64,000 nucleotides of DNA from Symsagittifera roscoffensis (GCF_963678635.1 NC_087062.1:40347676-40411675); one strand, 5' to 3'. Shown: positions 12,290 through 25,683, counted from the first letter of the stretch. The notes: generated from the sequence alone by a model not told the origin. Made by a program: numbers and translations.

Positions 12290-12640
12290 AATTTATTTAA
12301 ACAGCACATGGTTATGATTGTAGAATTTGATATTAACTTCATTATTATTGCAGCTTTGGGTTGTTTTGGGGATGATTATGGTTTTGGGCTGAAACTTGTT
12401 TGTAATCAGATTGATTAAGTTTTTCCACTTTTGCTCAACTTCTCGTGGATGCAGCCTATTTTCATTAAACCCGTTGATAATGGTTACTGTATTATTATGC
12501 TTTAGTTTTTTTTGTAAAACTGTGTCGTACAGATCTTGGAGTATGACGCCACTGTAAGAGTGAATTGTAGATTTTATTAAAGCTGGTTAGTCCTTGATGT
12601 GCCAATTACAAGCTGCTGTGAAAAGTCATGGATGCGCCTC
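12290..12640 (-). pseudogene. Minus-strand open frame, possibly a retroelement esterase-like ORF1 piece
   Basis: About 90 codons without a stop run on the minus strand (about 12,565-12,299), with no ATG at the start. The phrases YSGVILQDLYDTV, then TVTIINGFNENRL, then EVEQKWKNLINLI and KTIIIPK, resemble the 'SGAxIxDL ... VxIxxGxND ... YxxLI ... TxIIV' layout of the SGNH-esterase-like domains found in ORF1 of some CR1-type LINEs. This is a motif impression, not an alignment. The upstream part with the GDS serine block is not clear. Confidence 0.35.
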
Positions 12641-12976
12641 GCCTGGAATCGTGGTATCCACTTGAAACACAGACAGTGTAGGCAACAGGGAGGCTCTTAC
12701 GTGGAAAGATGGGGGATGTTTGGGCAATGAATTTAACTTAAATCTAAGAGAAAACGAATAACAAACGTAATTAGTGATAGGTAGGAACGGTACAACCTGA
12801 GGTGTTGTTGAAGGGTAGTTCCAACTGCTGACTCCTTCTTGCGTCTTGATACGCCAAGGAAGCTTCCCCACCTACGGATGGGTTGGCGAGATTTGATTAT
12901 ATAATCAGAAGAGGAAAGACCAAGCCGTAACTTCATTCGTTGCAAGGCGAGAGATTTGAAGTGATGAAGTCGCTGG
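12641..12976. other. Left flank of the LTR element, unassigned
   Basis: No gene is supported. Open frames on the minus strand show no motifs. This is the immediate left flank of the giant LTR element. I see no convincing short target-site duplicate between it and the right flank. Confidence 0.35.
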
Positions 12977-13890
12977 TGTGACATTCGACCAGAATGGATG
13001 ATGATGCAGATTCGAAATTTTAGCAGCTAGCCTTCCGAATTAGCAGTTTAAAATGATTAGCGGTGTTATTGGAACGATTAGCCAAACTGTGAAGGCTAGA
13101 ATATTCTGGTGTTTCAAAACTTTAAATTTTCGAAGTATGACGTCATATTTCTGAGAAACGTCAGAAACGGCCTGTTTGGCAGAAAAGCCGAAATAAAACG
13201 ACAACGACAGTGGTTGCGACGATTACAACAAAAAAAACTTAGAATCGGAATTAGAGACGAGCAGAAATAGCAGAGACTGTTCCGAGTTGCAACTATAGTG
13301 TCGCTACAAAAGTTGCAAGGCCGTTGCGAACAACGGTGAAGGGTAGAAGACAGCCTCCCGGGAGGAAAATGGAGGTCTTATTTCCCCGGATTCAAGAATC
13401 CGGAGGGGTCTCGGGACTGAAACACTTATCATTTTATACAAACTTTTAGCTTCCCTATTATGTCCTGAATTGAATTTAATTAACATCTGAATTCATTTTG
13501 CTTGGATGAGAAGCTAGGAGTTGGGGGAAAGGGTTGGTCCGTCTTCGATGGAGATGATGATTTTTATCTACTGAACAAAAACAATAATAATTCAGAAAAT
13601 AGTAGTAGCCCTGTTTGTAGGAGTGACCTCGTGGTCTGGGGATACTGAGACCCAGCCATGAGCTCACTATTTCTGCATGTAATTAAGTTAATTTGAGCGT
13701 TCTGGTCGAAGCCGGAGAACAGTAACGTTTTTGTCGACCCGATGTTGAAAAGACAACCAAAACAACTGGCTTTGGTAGAGACGGTGAAAAATATGTAAAG
13801 CTCTGTTTAGACGTTAGCCAGTCGTCTTAGGACCTAGCTTTATTTTCCGTCGATATGTATCTTCCGGGCGAATGTTAGATAGATGTTTTT
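12977..13890 (+). repeat. 5' LTR
   Basis: Matches 35,281-36,233 over its whole length. It starts TGTGACATTCG and approaches its end with CGAATGTT, a near inverted copy of the start, as expected for LTR termini. The exact right end is uncertain by about 15 bases because a small length difference separates the two copies there. One copy of the CCGGAGGGGT phrase that recurs in the leader lies near 13,400. Confidence 0.9.
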
Positions 13891-16650
13891 ATGGCGCTCC
13901 TGGGTGTTATTCTTTTTTAACATCATGACCGGCAGAACCGTTAACGAGCACTCCGCGCCGAGCGGATGCTCACATTAACGCCCTTAATAGGCCTAAACCG
14001 CCGGGGCGGAAGGGTAGTTCGGAATGCGGAAGCCTTCCGGATTACCGTGAATAGCTTTTTAACCTAGTTAAGACCGAAAATTTACGAACCAGGAAGGGTG
14101 GGGGGATCGGCCATCCCCTCGTTCCCTGAGAGGTTTGTGACCAAAAACACTTAAAGATATATATAAAACCAATCAAAAAGTAGTAAAGTACCCAAGAAGA
14201 ACAAAAAACATAAAAAATAACCGAAAAAACCAAAAACAGTTTAAAAAAATCAGTAGAAATCATCCCCCCAGACAAGATGTGATCCGACCCCCCCCCCCGT
14301 TTGTTGTTGATAGATATATTATTGTTACAGGCATTTATCTCAGTCAGGATTGTCACGATCAATTTTGTGGCCTGTTTGTGAGACTTGTACTGTAGGGTTA
14401 ATTGAGCATTTAAGCACGTTAATGATAAATTGCGCTCAATCCGGAAGGGTCAGCTGATTTGCGCTCAATTCGGAAGGGTCTTGGCAGATGACTGATCCGG
14501 CAAGCAGTACAAGGAGCAACAAGAAGGGGCTCAACGACAACAACAATCGACTTTTGGGTATCGTTAACATCTTTTGTATCCCTTTTGGTACAAAAATTAA
14601 GATAGTAATCTATGGGGGGCTCGACAGTGCTGCACTGCAGTGACCCTTCACCGAACTGCGATTATCCGAGTTAAGCACCCTAACTCAGATATTAAACAAA
14701 CGCGGAGGGGTATAGTATTACTAACATTATTACTTATATAGTCTATATTAATACTCCTATATCGTTTTTCAGTGAAAAACACAGAAAGCAGACCGGTTTA
14801 TAGGGTCAAAATAGCAATATTTTGACCCCCCACAAATCGCAATTTTTTGTGATTCTACAAGTTTAAAAATCTGCTTCCCGAAAGCCTTCCCGGTTGCAGA
14901 GAAATCGAACTTAACGTGTTTGATTTGTTGAATTCATCAACCCGGAGGGTTCCAGGTAGCATAGTTTTTCGCAGATTTTTTCAACTAAAGCGTTTTAGAT
15001 CGGGTTTTTTGCATTGTACTAGAAGAGTATAGGCCTTCTGAGCTCGGATCGAAATTTTTAGGTCAAAAAGAACAGAATTGCGGAAAAAGTTAGGCGGAAC
15101 CTATAAGAGAGAAGTTTCTTGACTTTAGAAAAAAGACGTTTTGGTTAATAACTTTGGAACTACTGGACAAATCCAGTTGATCTTTGTACCAATAGATCAG
15201 AAATTAGCTAAGCTAGATAGGGACACAAAATAGATAGGGACAAAAAGTATTCGAAAAAGTAAGCGTGAAAGTTTTTTGAGATTGTTTTTAGCAAATTCAT
15301 CAATTTGGGAGGGTAGACCCTTCACGTTTTTTAAATTTTTTTAGGAAAGCCCTTACACCCCTACAAAAAGTAATAGCTGTTGAATAAAGTAACTTTAGGC
15401 TGTTCTAGACGAAAAGGGAAGGCTAAAGGCACAAGAAAACCTTAATCGAGCCGAAGTTAGGTAAGCGATAAGACCTTTCACCGTTAGCGTGAATTGTCAA
15501 TTAAGAGGCTTAACTTCAATCCGGAAGGGTCTAGGAAAGGATCACATACCCTTTCTAGTTAATTCAAACAGCATAATAGCATCGGAGAACGTATCCCGAG
15601 GGGTATAGGTTGGAAATCAAGGAAATCTCCGAAAAGCTACTTTTACAAAACCAGAGGGCTCCCAATCCGGAGGGGTCAATTTTTTTTTCAAATTCGGAGG
15701 GGTCCCAATCCAGAGGGGCGGAGGGATCTTGTTTTCACAAAAACGGAGGGGTCCCAATCCCGAGAGGTCTTACATTTGCTAACTCAAAGGGGTCCCAATC
15801 TGGAGGGGTCTCAGTTTTGCCAATCCGGAGGGTCCTATTTTTGCCAATCCGGAGGGGTACTATAATTTTTTTTGTCAACCGGGAGGGGTATTATTTTATT
15901 AAACGACTTAGGTAGACAGAAGAAAAGATTATAGTGAGAGGTGTTAGGTTATTAACAGACAGGCTGGGAATCAGTGACTGCACTGGTAACTTGCCTTTCA
16001 ATAAAGACCAGACCAAAACAAAACAGGTCCGAACTCGGATATTCGCGACACTAAGTCTAATATAAAAAGAGCGTAATTCATTGGTGTGGATTGGAACCCA
16101 ATACGTTTTTGCGAAAAGTGACTGCCCTGCGGATTTTAGTAGGTCTAGCTCGGGCAGTCCAAAGGCAGAAAGGTAACACAGTACTCGGTGGGTGCAATAG
16201 ACGCCCACTTGAGAAAATTACTGCCTTCAAAGTTTTGTCTGTTTGGTGCAGCACCAAGCAGGGAAAGCTTTTCCTTTAAAATACAAGTTTGACTATTGTA
16301 CTGCGACCGACTAAAAGTACAATACACATAAGTTTTTCATAGAGGTATTATTACTCTGTTATTTTTTTTTTGATTTTAAATCAACATAATTTGTGCTTGA
16401 TTGGGTAGTGAGTACATCTTTTAAATTTACTGATATCATCATATTGTGCTAGTTCTCAAATCTTATGACCAATAATCGGTTAGTGTGAATAACTTATATA
16501 GAAGCTGTACTCTGATACAGGGATTCGTGGTCACTATTTAATAGAATCTTGTGAAATTTATTGTGTTGTGTCATTATTATTGATATTCAAACTATAAGGT
16601 CACTAGAAATCGAATTGAGTGTATAGGCATTAAGAAGTGACAAATAGAGA
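13891..16650 (+). other. Leader of the LTR element, non-coding, motif-rich
   Basis: About 2.76 kb lie between the LTR and the gag region. A TGG-starting stretch at about 13,892 is where a tRNA primer-binding site would be expected, but I could not match it to a particular tRNA. The rest has no supported coding frame. It carries about 19 dispersed copies of a GGAGGGGT/GGAAGGGT phrase and a dense cluster near its right end. Leaders of this length are known from some very large Gypsy elements. Confidence 0.7.
15655..15895 (+). repeat. Cluster of CCGGAGGGGTC motifs in the leader
   Basis: Ten or so copies of an (A)ATCCGGAGGGGTC-type phrase, spaced about 15-35 bases apart, with variants such as TCGGAGGGGTCCC and CTGGAGGGGTCTC. 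The spacers differ, so this is a repeated short motif and not a simple tandem repeat. A weak plus-strand frame crosses it, but its residues merely echo the motif. Confidence 0.85.
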
Positions 16651-19600
16651 ATGAGTCTAGACAAGTCAAGGATACCTAAACGAGGTAATAGCTCTAGGAA
16701 ATTCATACCTAAAAAGCAAAGAAAAACAATGACCGACCCTTTTGTGGATCGGATCACACGAACCCGGACCGACAAAGGGGAGACGGTTTCAGGCAGAATG
16801 GTTGAAACTAGGAGTCAGAAGTCCTCAGAAGAGCGAAAAGCTATGTTAGAAGTGGAGGTCCATACGGACCAGGCCATGAATGAGAACCAGGAAGTACATG
16901 GACCGGAGGGGAGAGACAGAAGGCTGGCGAGTGAATCTACTCCGGTAGAACAAGGCCATGATTTTGCCACTTCCACCGGGACATTGGACCTAGAGGAGAT
17001 GTCGGAACTGTCCGACATCTCAACTGAAATAGTGGCAACTAGAAGATCTCCAAGAGACAACACCATGATGGCAGGCGGGACTGAGAAACAAACAACGTCC
17101 TCATCGTTCTCAGAAAGAATGAAGAATACCTTCGGAAACATTTTTCCATTAACCATGGGAGTGGGCACAGGAAATGAAGGTGAATCCCAGGAGGAAGAAG
17201 AGGACGAAGACGAGCAAATGGACTTTGGATCTCAAGTCAGCTTCAATAGTTCGACCCAGGAGAAAGAGGCATACGTCGAAAGAGAGACTGGAACCATGGA
17301 CAAATTTGGTGTGGTGAGAACGATAAGCAAAGACGCAAACACACCAGGCCAGTCGAGAGGCTTTGCGATTATGACAAACTCAGAGACGCGAACTGGGGAG
17401 AGTAGAAACAAAGGGCTAGGCAACGCATTGGTGGATCCTGAAGTGGATAATGAAAAGACGTCGAGGCAGAGAGTCAAAGCCCGAATCCCGACCAGCACGA
17501 AGCTACCTGGGACCGACAGGGTGACACCGCCACTAGTGACGCCACTCGTGGATAACGGGGCAGCATTAGAAGAAGCCTTGAACAACATAGTGGGCAGTAT
17601 AGGAGAGCAGAACGAACAGATGTCCTTAAGAATGAGTGAACTAGAAAGAGCAGTTCACATTGACAGAGAAAGTCTACGGGAAAAAACAAACCGCAATAGA
17701 CAAGAAGTTGGTAGGAGCAAAAAACGCTTGAAAGAAAGAACGGACAAGCACATAGCGAAGGATTTTTCGCGAATGACAATAGAAGCGGAACAGAGGGAGT
17801 TACGCTTAAGAGACGACATGGAGAAGTTAAGAATTCAGCAAGAGCAGTCTTATGTCTTATGGGACTCTTGACACAACACAAAGATAGATGCGATGATGGA
17901 GAGGCGAACTCAGGCTATCATGGATAGGTTGGACGGGCTACTAGGCAGCAAGAGTGGACCAAAAGAAGGGGAACCGAACTCGGGAGGTCCCAGCAGGGAG
18001 GCGAAGGTGAACTTCAATGACCATCAAAGGAGGAGGACATACGGATCCACTAGAGGTAGGGGCAGTTCATCAGGCTATGCTACAAGTAAAAATAGAAGAT
18101 GTGGCCCAAACAGTAGAGCAAGTTCAACAGGGAAAATACAGACCTCTAACGAAAGACCGACGCAAAGCACACATGCGACTGGGAGAGGTGATTCCGGTAA
18201 CAGGAGACAGGCGAGCCCAGGCGGGAGTCATGTGGGCCAAGGGGGAAACACTCACGGCGATTCGGATTGCAGGGATGCACCAAATACAGAGTCATTAACA
18301 AGGTTTGAGGACACTCAGGCGGGGCACTCGAGAGATGCTACGGCAATGGCCAGAGCCTTTGAGCCCCTGAACAGGTCTTTGGAGACGTTCCTGACGAGGT
18401 TATCCAGAACCAATGAACGCAGTGAGAAGTCCAGAAGAGTCTTTAAGAAACCAAGATGCTACAAAGACGAATCTGATGGCTGTATTGATACCTGTATAGA
18501 ATTAATGAAACTGCATTTCGAGAAAGAGGATTTATCGGAAAGACAAGAATGCAGTGCGCTTACCAGTAACTTGGAAGGGACAGCCATGAACTGTGTCATG
18601 GCCAAGAAGCAATATCAGCGTGACACAGCCGAGAAAATCTTCGAAATCTTGTTAAACCGTTTTGGACAGGGGTGCAGGGGCACCAAGCAATGATGAGCTT
18701 CGAGAAACGGAGACAACGAGAAGATGAAACGATAGACAAGTTTCTAGATGACTTGGAAATGCTGAGAAGACGCAGCCAACCAGATGAGTCGAACCGAACG
18801 ATGAACCTGGCAGTAGCCTTAAAATTCATCGATGGTGTGAAGAATGATGAACTTCGAACAATGCTAGCAACGCATTACACACCACTATCAACCAATGCGC
18901 CAACACCAGAGGACTTGAGGCTCAAGTCGAAAGAATATCTTTTGTTGAAACCTCCTTCGAGATCTGGATATTATAAGACCAATTATGGCAATTTTAACAA
19001 CGGACCAGCAAACCAAGGGAACAACTGGTACAAACCGAGGGATGATATGGACAAGAGACGCTCTTGTGCCAAATGCAGTTCGACGGACCATCATGTGTCA
19101 GTGTGCCCAACTTACAAACAAGGCATGAAAGCAATAGGCTTAAGCCTCGAGGACGAAGATGCGTCAGATGTTGACCGTGAGGATTTCATGAGAGGAGTAA
19201 TTGCGAATTTCGGCCCGAGGTGTTTCTTTTGCAACTTGGAAGGTCATTTTAAATCAGATTGTCCGCAATTCTGCGATGCAGTGACAGACATCAAGCATCC
19301 AAGGCATGAGGAATTTTTATCAGGAGTGAAAGCCAGCAAGGCTCGCCTGTTGAGTGAAGCGGAGGCGCGCAGAAAAGACAAACCGCAAGAGCTGGCGACG
19401 AAGAAAATGCAAGCGGTAACTGAAGAGACATGTGGACCAGAACCGGTGACCGCGGCCGATGACTTCAAGATTGATTATAAGGCAGCCGCGAGGGATGCTC
19501 TAAATAGTGTGCAGCAGGAACTGGTGACCAAAGAGATCGAGCAGAAAGTGAAACTCGAACTGGAAAATGAGAAACTACAGGAGCAACTGAATACCTTCGA

Positions 19601-19817
19601 AGCAACGGAGTTCGAAGAGACTAAAGCACCAAGCAGTTTGAGCATGAAACTTATTGTGATCTCCGGTCAGAGGTTCGGTATGGTGCCGCCGCAAGGAAGC
19701 AAGATACAGTCGATAATCACGGTGACTGGACACCAGGTAATCAGAAATCTGAGTGAACCATCCGAGTTCACTTTGATGCATTTGGACACATATGCAGATT
19801 ATCTGAGGCAGGTTTAG
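16651..19817 (+). pseudogene. gag region of the LTR element
   Basis: This coding-like region begins soon after the leader. Its first part is highly charged and low in complexity, with acidic Glu/Asp runs near 17,190-17,220 and a likely coiled stretch near 17,570-17,860. The middle part (about 18,400-18,960) has the helical look of a Gypsy capsid. Two CCHC-type zinc knuckles follow: CAKCSSTDHHVSVC (about 19,065-19,105) and CFFCNLEGHFKSDC (about 19,222-19,262). Two knuckles just before a retropepsin are typical of Gypsy gag nucleocapsid. The region is broken. Confidence 0.8.
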
Positions 19818-19837
19818 CAACGCACGAGTCGAGAGCT

Positions 19838-22800
19838 GTGCGAGCACTACTAACAACGGGTGGCCCTCGCATAAAGAAACTTCATGGACGCTACGTGGAA
19901 GTCTATGGGCCGTATCATGTGATGCTGAACGTGGATGGAATCAGTATCTACACTAGGACTTATGTAACAACAAATAGTGACAAAATAGGCCAGATTTATT
20001 TGGGTGAGGAGGAACTCAAAGTCCGCAGGATAGGCCATGACGCCATGATGGAACAAGATGCAGTACATATTGGGTGCGAAGCAGATGTGACCGCACATCT
20101 GCTCGACAACAACGGAAAGAAAATCGGAGTCACAGGGCTTCTGGACACAGGAGCGGTAGTGAGTGTGATGCCGATAACAACTTGGGAAAGAATGGGCTTC
20201 ACGAGGGAAGATCTAATTCCAACGAATCTCCGACTGGCCGCCGCCAATCGAGGAGCAAATTACGTAGCTGCAAGAACACCAATAACAGTTCTCCACATGG
20301 GAGGACGGGATCTTTGGATGAGCTTTCTGGTGGTAGAGAATTTGGACGACGCCGACCAATTCATCTTGGGCAGAGATTTCGTCAGGAATTTTGTCGTGAT
20401 GATTGACTTGAACAACGGTCTGATACAGATTAGAAACCCGGACCGGAAGTATGTTAAGAAACCAATTAATAGGATAATAACAGACGAAAACAAGGTACCA
20501 ATTTTATTAGATAGAAAGGTGAAACTACAGCCAGGACAGGCTGTGGTGGCATTTTTTAGAATGAGAAATTTAAATTCGTTAAGCGATGGTAAACTGGTTT
20601 GCTTAGTACCGAATCCAAATAGTCAGAGTTCGGTGATTTTAGACCGGAGCTTCTCGGTAACGCAGAACGGACTGTGTGTCAGTGTGTTATTGAACACACT
20701 GGACCCCATGGTTTCAATCCAGCGTGGAAAGAAGCTTGGTTACGCTTTGCCGATGAGGACCGACTATGAGGAGACACCAAACTTGAAGAAACGCTGTGTG
20801 AAAGACTGTCCTCATCATGCCAATAAAGATAAAATTTTAAAGAGGATTAATGAATTAAAATCTATTCATAAATTGTTTTCAATAAAATCCGAAACGGACG
20901 ATGGCTTATTGAGCTGCTCGAATTTTCCGGAACGCCCCTCGTCATATGAACTAGAATCTGACAAACCGGTTTTGCCAGATATAAAACATTTAAAAGGGAA
21001 AATAGGTGAGGGAGATTTCGAAAAATTGCGGGACGTCTTAAATCGGAACGCAGATGTATTTTCAAAACATAAAGCGGAAATCGGTTGCTGTAACTTCGTC
21101 GAACACGAAATTGAACTGGAAGAAGGCGCCGTTCCGCACAGAGAAGGGGCGAGACGAATGACAACACACAAGTCGGAAGCGTGCCGAGCGGAACTAAAAA
21201 TGTTGCTCGAATACGACATGATAGAACCCTCAAAATCGCCATGGGCTTGCGGGGTAGTAATGGCGAAAAAAAAGGGGGCAGATTAGGTTTTGTTGCGACT
21301 TTCGCTACTTGAACGCGGTAACTATAAAAGATGTGTACCCGATACCGCGAATAGACGAGAGCCTCTCTAAACTTGGTGATGCCAAGTTTGTCACCACATT
21401 GGACTTGGGTTCTGCCTTCTGGCAGGTCCCGCTGCGGAAGAAGGATGGAGAAAAGACCGGATTCGCGTGTGAGTTGGGGTTGTACCAGTGGAAGAGGATG
21501 CCCTTCGGCTTGTGCAATGCAACGGCCACTTTTCGAAGACTGGTGGCTCAGGCTTTGACCAGAGTGACCAAGAAGTACGGGAATCTCGTGTTGTGTTACG
21601 CGGACGACGTGTTCATAGCAACACCAACCCTGGAAAACCACTTTGATCGGCTCGATGAGGTCTTTGGATGCATGAAAAGAGCAGGCTTGAAGTGCAAACC
21701 ATCGAAATGTGAAATCGTTAGGGATTCAATCAAGTACCTGGGAAGAATGGTGGACAGGCATGGTGTGAGGTCGGACCCGGAAGCAGTAGAAGCAGTGTTG
21801 ACATGGAAGGCTCCCAGAACGGACACACAGCTCCTGAGCTTCCTAGGGTTTGCCAACTACTACCGGGAGTTCTTAAAAGGATATGCGGAAAAGTGTATCC
21901 GATGCAAAAGCTGATGCGCAACAAAGGGAAAAAGTTCGAATGGAAACGATGAAGCACAAGTTGCCTTCGAGAACATAAAGCGGGAACTGTGCGAAGCGCC
22001 AGTGCTAGGCATGCCTACAGAAAAGGGCATGTATGTTCTTGACACAGACGCATCGGTGGTAGCCATCTCAGGAGTATTGCATGAGGAGCAAGAATGTCCC
22101 ATTGCATACGGCAGCAAGGTCTTGAGTAACACTGACATGAAATATGGTGCACCAAAAGCAGAAATGTTTGCAGTAGTCACATTTGTGGAAAAATACCGCG
22201 CATACTTGGGGAGCGCTCCCTTTAAGTTACGCGTAGACAACAGAGCGTTATCCTGGTTGAAGACCTACTCGATGGATCAGAGTTATATTGGTAGATGGAT
22301 AGTAAGATTGGATGGCTACCATATAATAATCGAGCACAGGATGCATGATAAACACCAGAATGCTGACAGCCTCAGTAAGAAAACTGAGTTCTATGAAAGA
22401 TTGGAACAGAAGCAAGCCAATCAAGCAGAAATAAAGGAGGGATTCTCGTTTCTGGACAAAGAAACTTATGAAGCGCTTCTCTTAACGAGATGGTTGGACA
22501 AGTCTGGACATCCAATTCCAAGACACCCTGAGTTCCCTGTAGAGAAAGCAGCCGAGATAAAGATCCTATCCAAAGAGGACCCGGTCCCCTTGGATCTGTT
22601 ACTGCGCTCAAACCTAGTCCAGCAAGAACTCTCTCGCATGAACATAAACAGCCTTTCATTATTGGATAAAACGGTGCAGGTCACACCGGAAGTGATGCGG
22701 ATGCTGGGTGGATTGTTAGAAAGAGAAGTGATCAGAGATGACCCCGAGTGGACAGGAGCAGTGGCATCACTAACAGTTAGGGAGAAGGTGAAGATCATGC

Positions 22801-24861
22801 TGTCCAGACGACAACACGAGGAGAATAAGAGGGATTGTAGGACAATAGTTCAGCAACTAGTATCCTCAATACCACATGAGGTTTTAACCAGTACTTCGTA
22901 CGGACGGAAAGAACAGGGGAGCAATACGCAAAAGAAAACTGTTACCTTTGTGGACCAGGATAAAGAAGGGGTAAAGGTAGAACGGAACCTGGTGCAAGAT
23001 TGTTTGTCCGGGGAGACGAACAATGAGGGGAGCCAGCGAGTACAAGAACAACACCCGGGACAAGGAAGTTAGTCCGGGGAGTCTGAGTTAGATGAAAAAG
23101 TTCATGATGAAAAAAACAGGACCTGGGGAACAAAGTTTTATCCGGAGAGTTCAGATAGATGAGAAGAAGGCACGGACATGATACGGAGGAGGGTGCAGAC
23201 TCCATCACGACCTCTTCAATAGAAGACAACTCCCGAAACTCAGGAATTGATACCTACTCAGACAGGAATTCGAGCTCGGGATCAGAACTGTCCGAACTAG
23301 CGATCCACACACTACTAGTGGAAACTCGTGCAAGGAATCTGGATAGGGAGATGTACCAGGACCCTGATAGTGATCGCTACCTCATACCACGTGAGAGAGT
23401 CTTTGACAACGCAGCGGATGATTTGGAGACAATAGCGGTATCGAAACGTTCGACAAGTCTGTTGCCACAAAAAGAGGTAGTCAGGACTGATCTTCAGCCG
23501 TTCAAGCAAGAAACACAGCCATTGGCGAAGATTTGGTGCGTTAAGATGGAAGAAGACACACACCAGCCCAATGAGCTGAATATTCAGATGAGGGTCATGA
23601 AGAGGTACTTGAAGGCGAGATACAGAATCTCGGATCTTTTAAGGGCGCAGAGAAATGATCGCATGACGAGCAACCTGAAAAAGTGGATCGAGAATGGTTC
23701 TCCGGATAAAGGAGACCTCGAGGAAGACAGTTACCGTATCCTGAGACAAAACTTCATGCAGAAAGAGGGAAGGTTATACGTGAACAAGGACGGGATTGTG
23801 GCCTGCAAGAGAAGAGATGAAGACAAAGTCCTATACAAGTATAACGAGATAGTGTTGCCGCAACTCTATCAGACAGAACTATTATTCATGTCGCATGATC
23901 AGATGGGCCATCAGGGGATCGACAAAGTGTATCAGAGGATCCTGAAGCGCTTTGAGTGGCCTGGGATGAAAAAGGCATGCGAGAAGTGGGTAACAGCTTG
24001 TCTGTCATGCCAACAAGTCAAGGATCCAAGGAAATTGCGATTTCCTTTACAATCGATCGAGTCGTCTGAACTCAATGAGGTGGTGCATTTAGATCACCAA
24101 AAGATGTGCATGACAGACAGTGGTTATAATCAGGTATTGGTCAAGATAGATCATTTCACGAAGTATGCAGAGGCCGTGCCCTGCATAACTGCCTCGGCGG
24201 AAGAGACATGCGACCACCTGATCAATACGTGGATAGCGAGACATGGTTGTCCGATGACGTTTCAATCGATTAATGGAACAGCTTTCGTAGGAGAGCGTAC
24301 GAAGGAGCTAATGAGACGCTCACAGGTTGCTCAGGCTCACTCCACGACATACCATCCACAGACAAACGGCTTAGTGGAAAGGCAGAATAAGACGTTAGTG
24401 TCGATGCTGAGAGTATATTGTTCCAGGTGCATGACCGATTGGGACAGATACCTTCCACAGGTAATGGGAGCCTATAATAGCACGCAACTTTCCACTACTG
24501 GAGTTAGTCCACACATGATGCTAACTGGACACAAGAAGTCTTTACCCTTAACCTGTTTCTACCCAGAGTATGAGGGAAAGAATACGTCTCCACAGGTCTA
24601 CGTGAGGGATGTGATCAGACGTCAACAGGAATTGAACGATTTGTGCAGACGAAATACTCAGCAAGCACAGGCAAGGCAGAGGAAAAAATTCGACAAGAAA
24701 GCAGCTGGTGCAAAGGCATATTCGGTGGGAGACTACGTATGGGTATTTCAGAACGTTATACCACCGAAAGGAACGAAAAAGCTCCTAAAAAGTGGAGGGG
24801 ACCCTTCATGATTACGGAAGTGCACCAGGAGGGAGGCTTTTATAGACTGAGTATTGGTTGA
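19838..24861 (+). pseudogene. pol region: protease, RT, RNase H, integrase
   Basis: The retropepsin carries LLDTGAVVSVMP (about 20,138-20,172) and, later, FILGRDFV (about 20,360). Reverse transcriptase follows with MPFGLCNATATFRRL (about 21,500-21,545) and the active-site box YADDVFIATP (about 21,598). RNase H begins with LDTDASVVAISGVLHEEQ (about 22,040). The integrase has an HHCC zinc finger, with HxxxxH and CLSC separated by a WPGM stretch (about 23,895-24,015), then a catalytic core with YHPQTNGLVERQNK (about 24,350). The domain order and signatures place it in Ty3/Gypsy (Metaviridae-like). The region is broken in several places. Confidence 0.88.
23000..23165 (+). repeat. Three purine-rich TCCGGGGAG phrases between RNase H and integrase
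   Basis: TTTGTCCGGGGAGAC (about 23,004), TTAGTCCGGGGAGTC (about 23,070) and TTTATCCGGAGAGTT (about 23,137) are spaced about 66 bases apart. The same phrase occurs near 25,627 and directly before the 3' LTR near 35,270, where a polypurine tract is expected. Confidence 0.7.
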
Positions 24862-24927
24862 GCCGCCCACTACGAGAACATTAAGCCACACAATCCATCG
24901 ACAGAAGACTGGTGTATACCCGCAGAC

Positions 24928-25683
24928 ATGGAAGAAGGGGATTATCTAATGATGGATCCTGCTTGTGAGGTCAACGAGAAGGGCACGAGGGAGAAGAACG
25001 ATGGAAACGAATTCGTGGAGGAAGGAACGAATACACCGCTGGACCTGGATCCAAACGAGGTGATCGAAGCGGACGATGAAACCTTACCCTACGCAGAGGA
25101 GGATTGGCAGGATCCCGAACAGATGGAGGTTCCCAAGAATTTGGAACCAGATCTTCCGCTTACGATACAGACTCGACAGAATGCCGGGACAAGACCCAGA
25201 AAGAAATATAACCCTTACGGTGACGACATTGTAGTGGATAGGCTAGATCTGAAAAAGATAGTGGAAGAAGTAGTGGGTCTAGAAGAAATAACTGTGTCAC
25301 AGGACATTGACATAGTCGTTGATCACGAAGATGAGTGGGTCTACGACCGATCGAAACCCGAGGTAGAATTCGACGACGAGCAACAGCAGTCATATGAACA
25401 AGACTTGACGAATCTGCGTGTCTTAGAATGGCTGAACGAAATGACGTCGGACCCAAAGGAGACCAGTGTCACGATTCAAGAAGTAGATCGTGAAAGCATA
25501 AAATACATGAAAACCGAACGAGATGATCCTTCCTGGGCTGCCCAGGAAGGGCGACTACTCATTCCGGCTTCCAATCTCAATTTAATACCCGGTATGCAAT
25601 CAACGGGGACGTCGATGGATTTTTTTGTCCGGGGAGTGCGGGTAGGACTTAACCACACTGAAAATTTGATAATAAAAAATTGA
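24928..25683 (+). pseudogene. Acidic post-integrase reading frame of the LTR element
   Basis: A frame of about 250 codons, rich in Asp and Glu, directly follows the integrase. It contains the phrase KKYNPYGDDIVVDRLDLKKI in a basic-to-acidic setting. It is probably the C-terminal tail of the pol product or a small separate protein. I recognise no enzyme domain, transmembrane segment or signal peptide. Confidence 0.5.

Noticed and set aside
15610-15915. 101-codon frame across the leader motif cluster as a gene
   Set aside because: Its residues simply repeat the translated GGAGGGGTC motif, and no other coding evidence exists.
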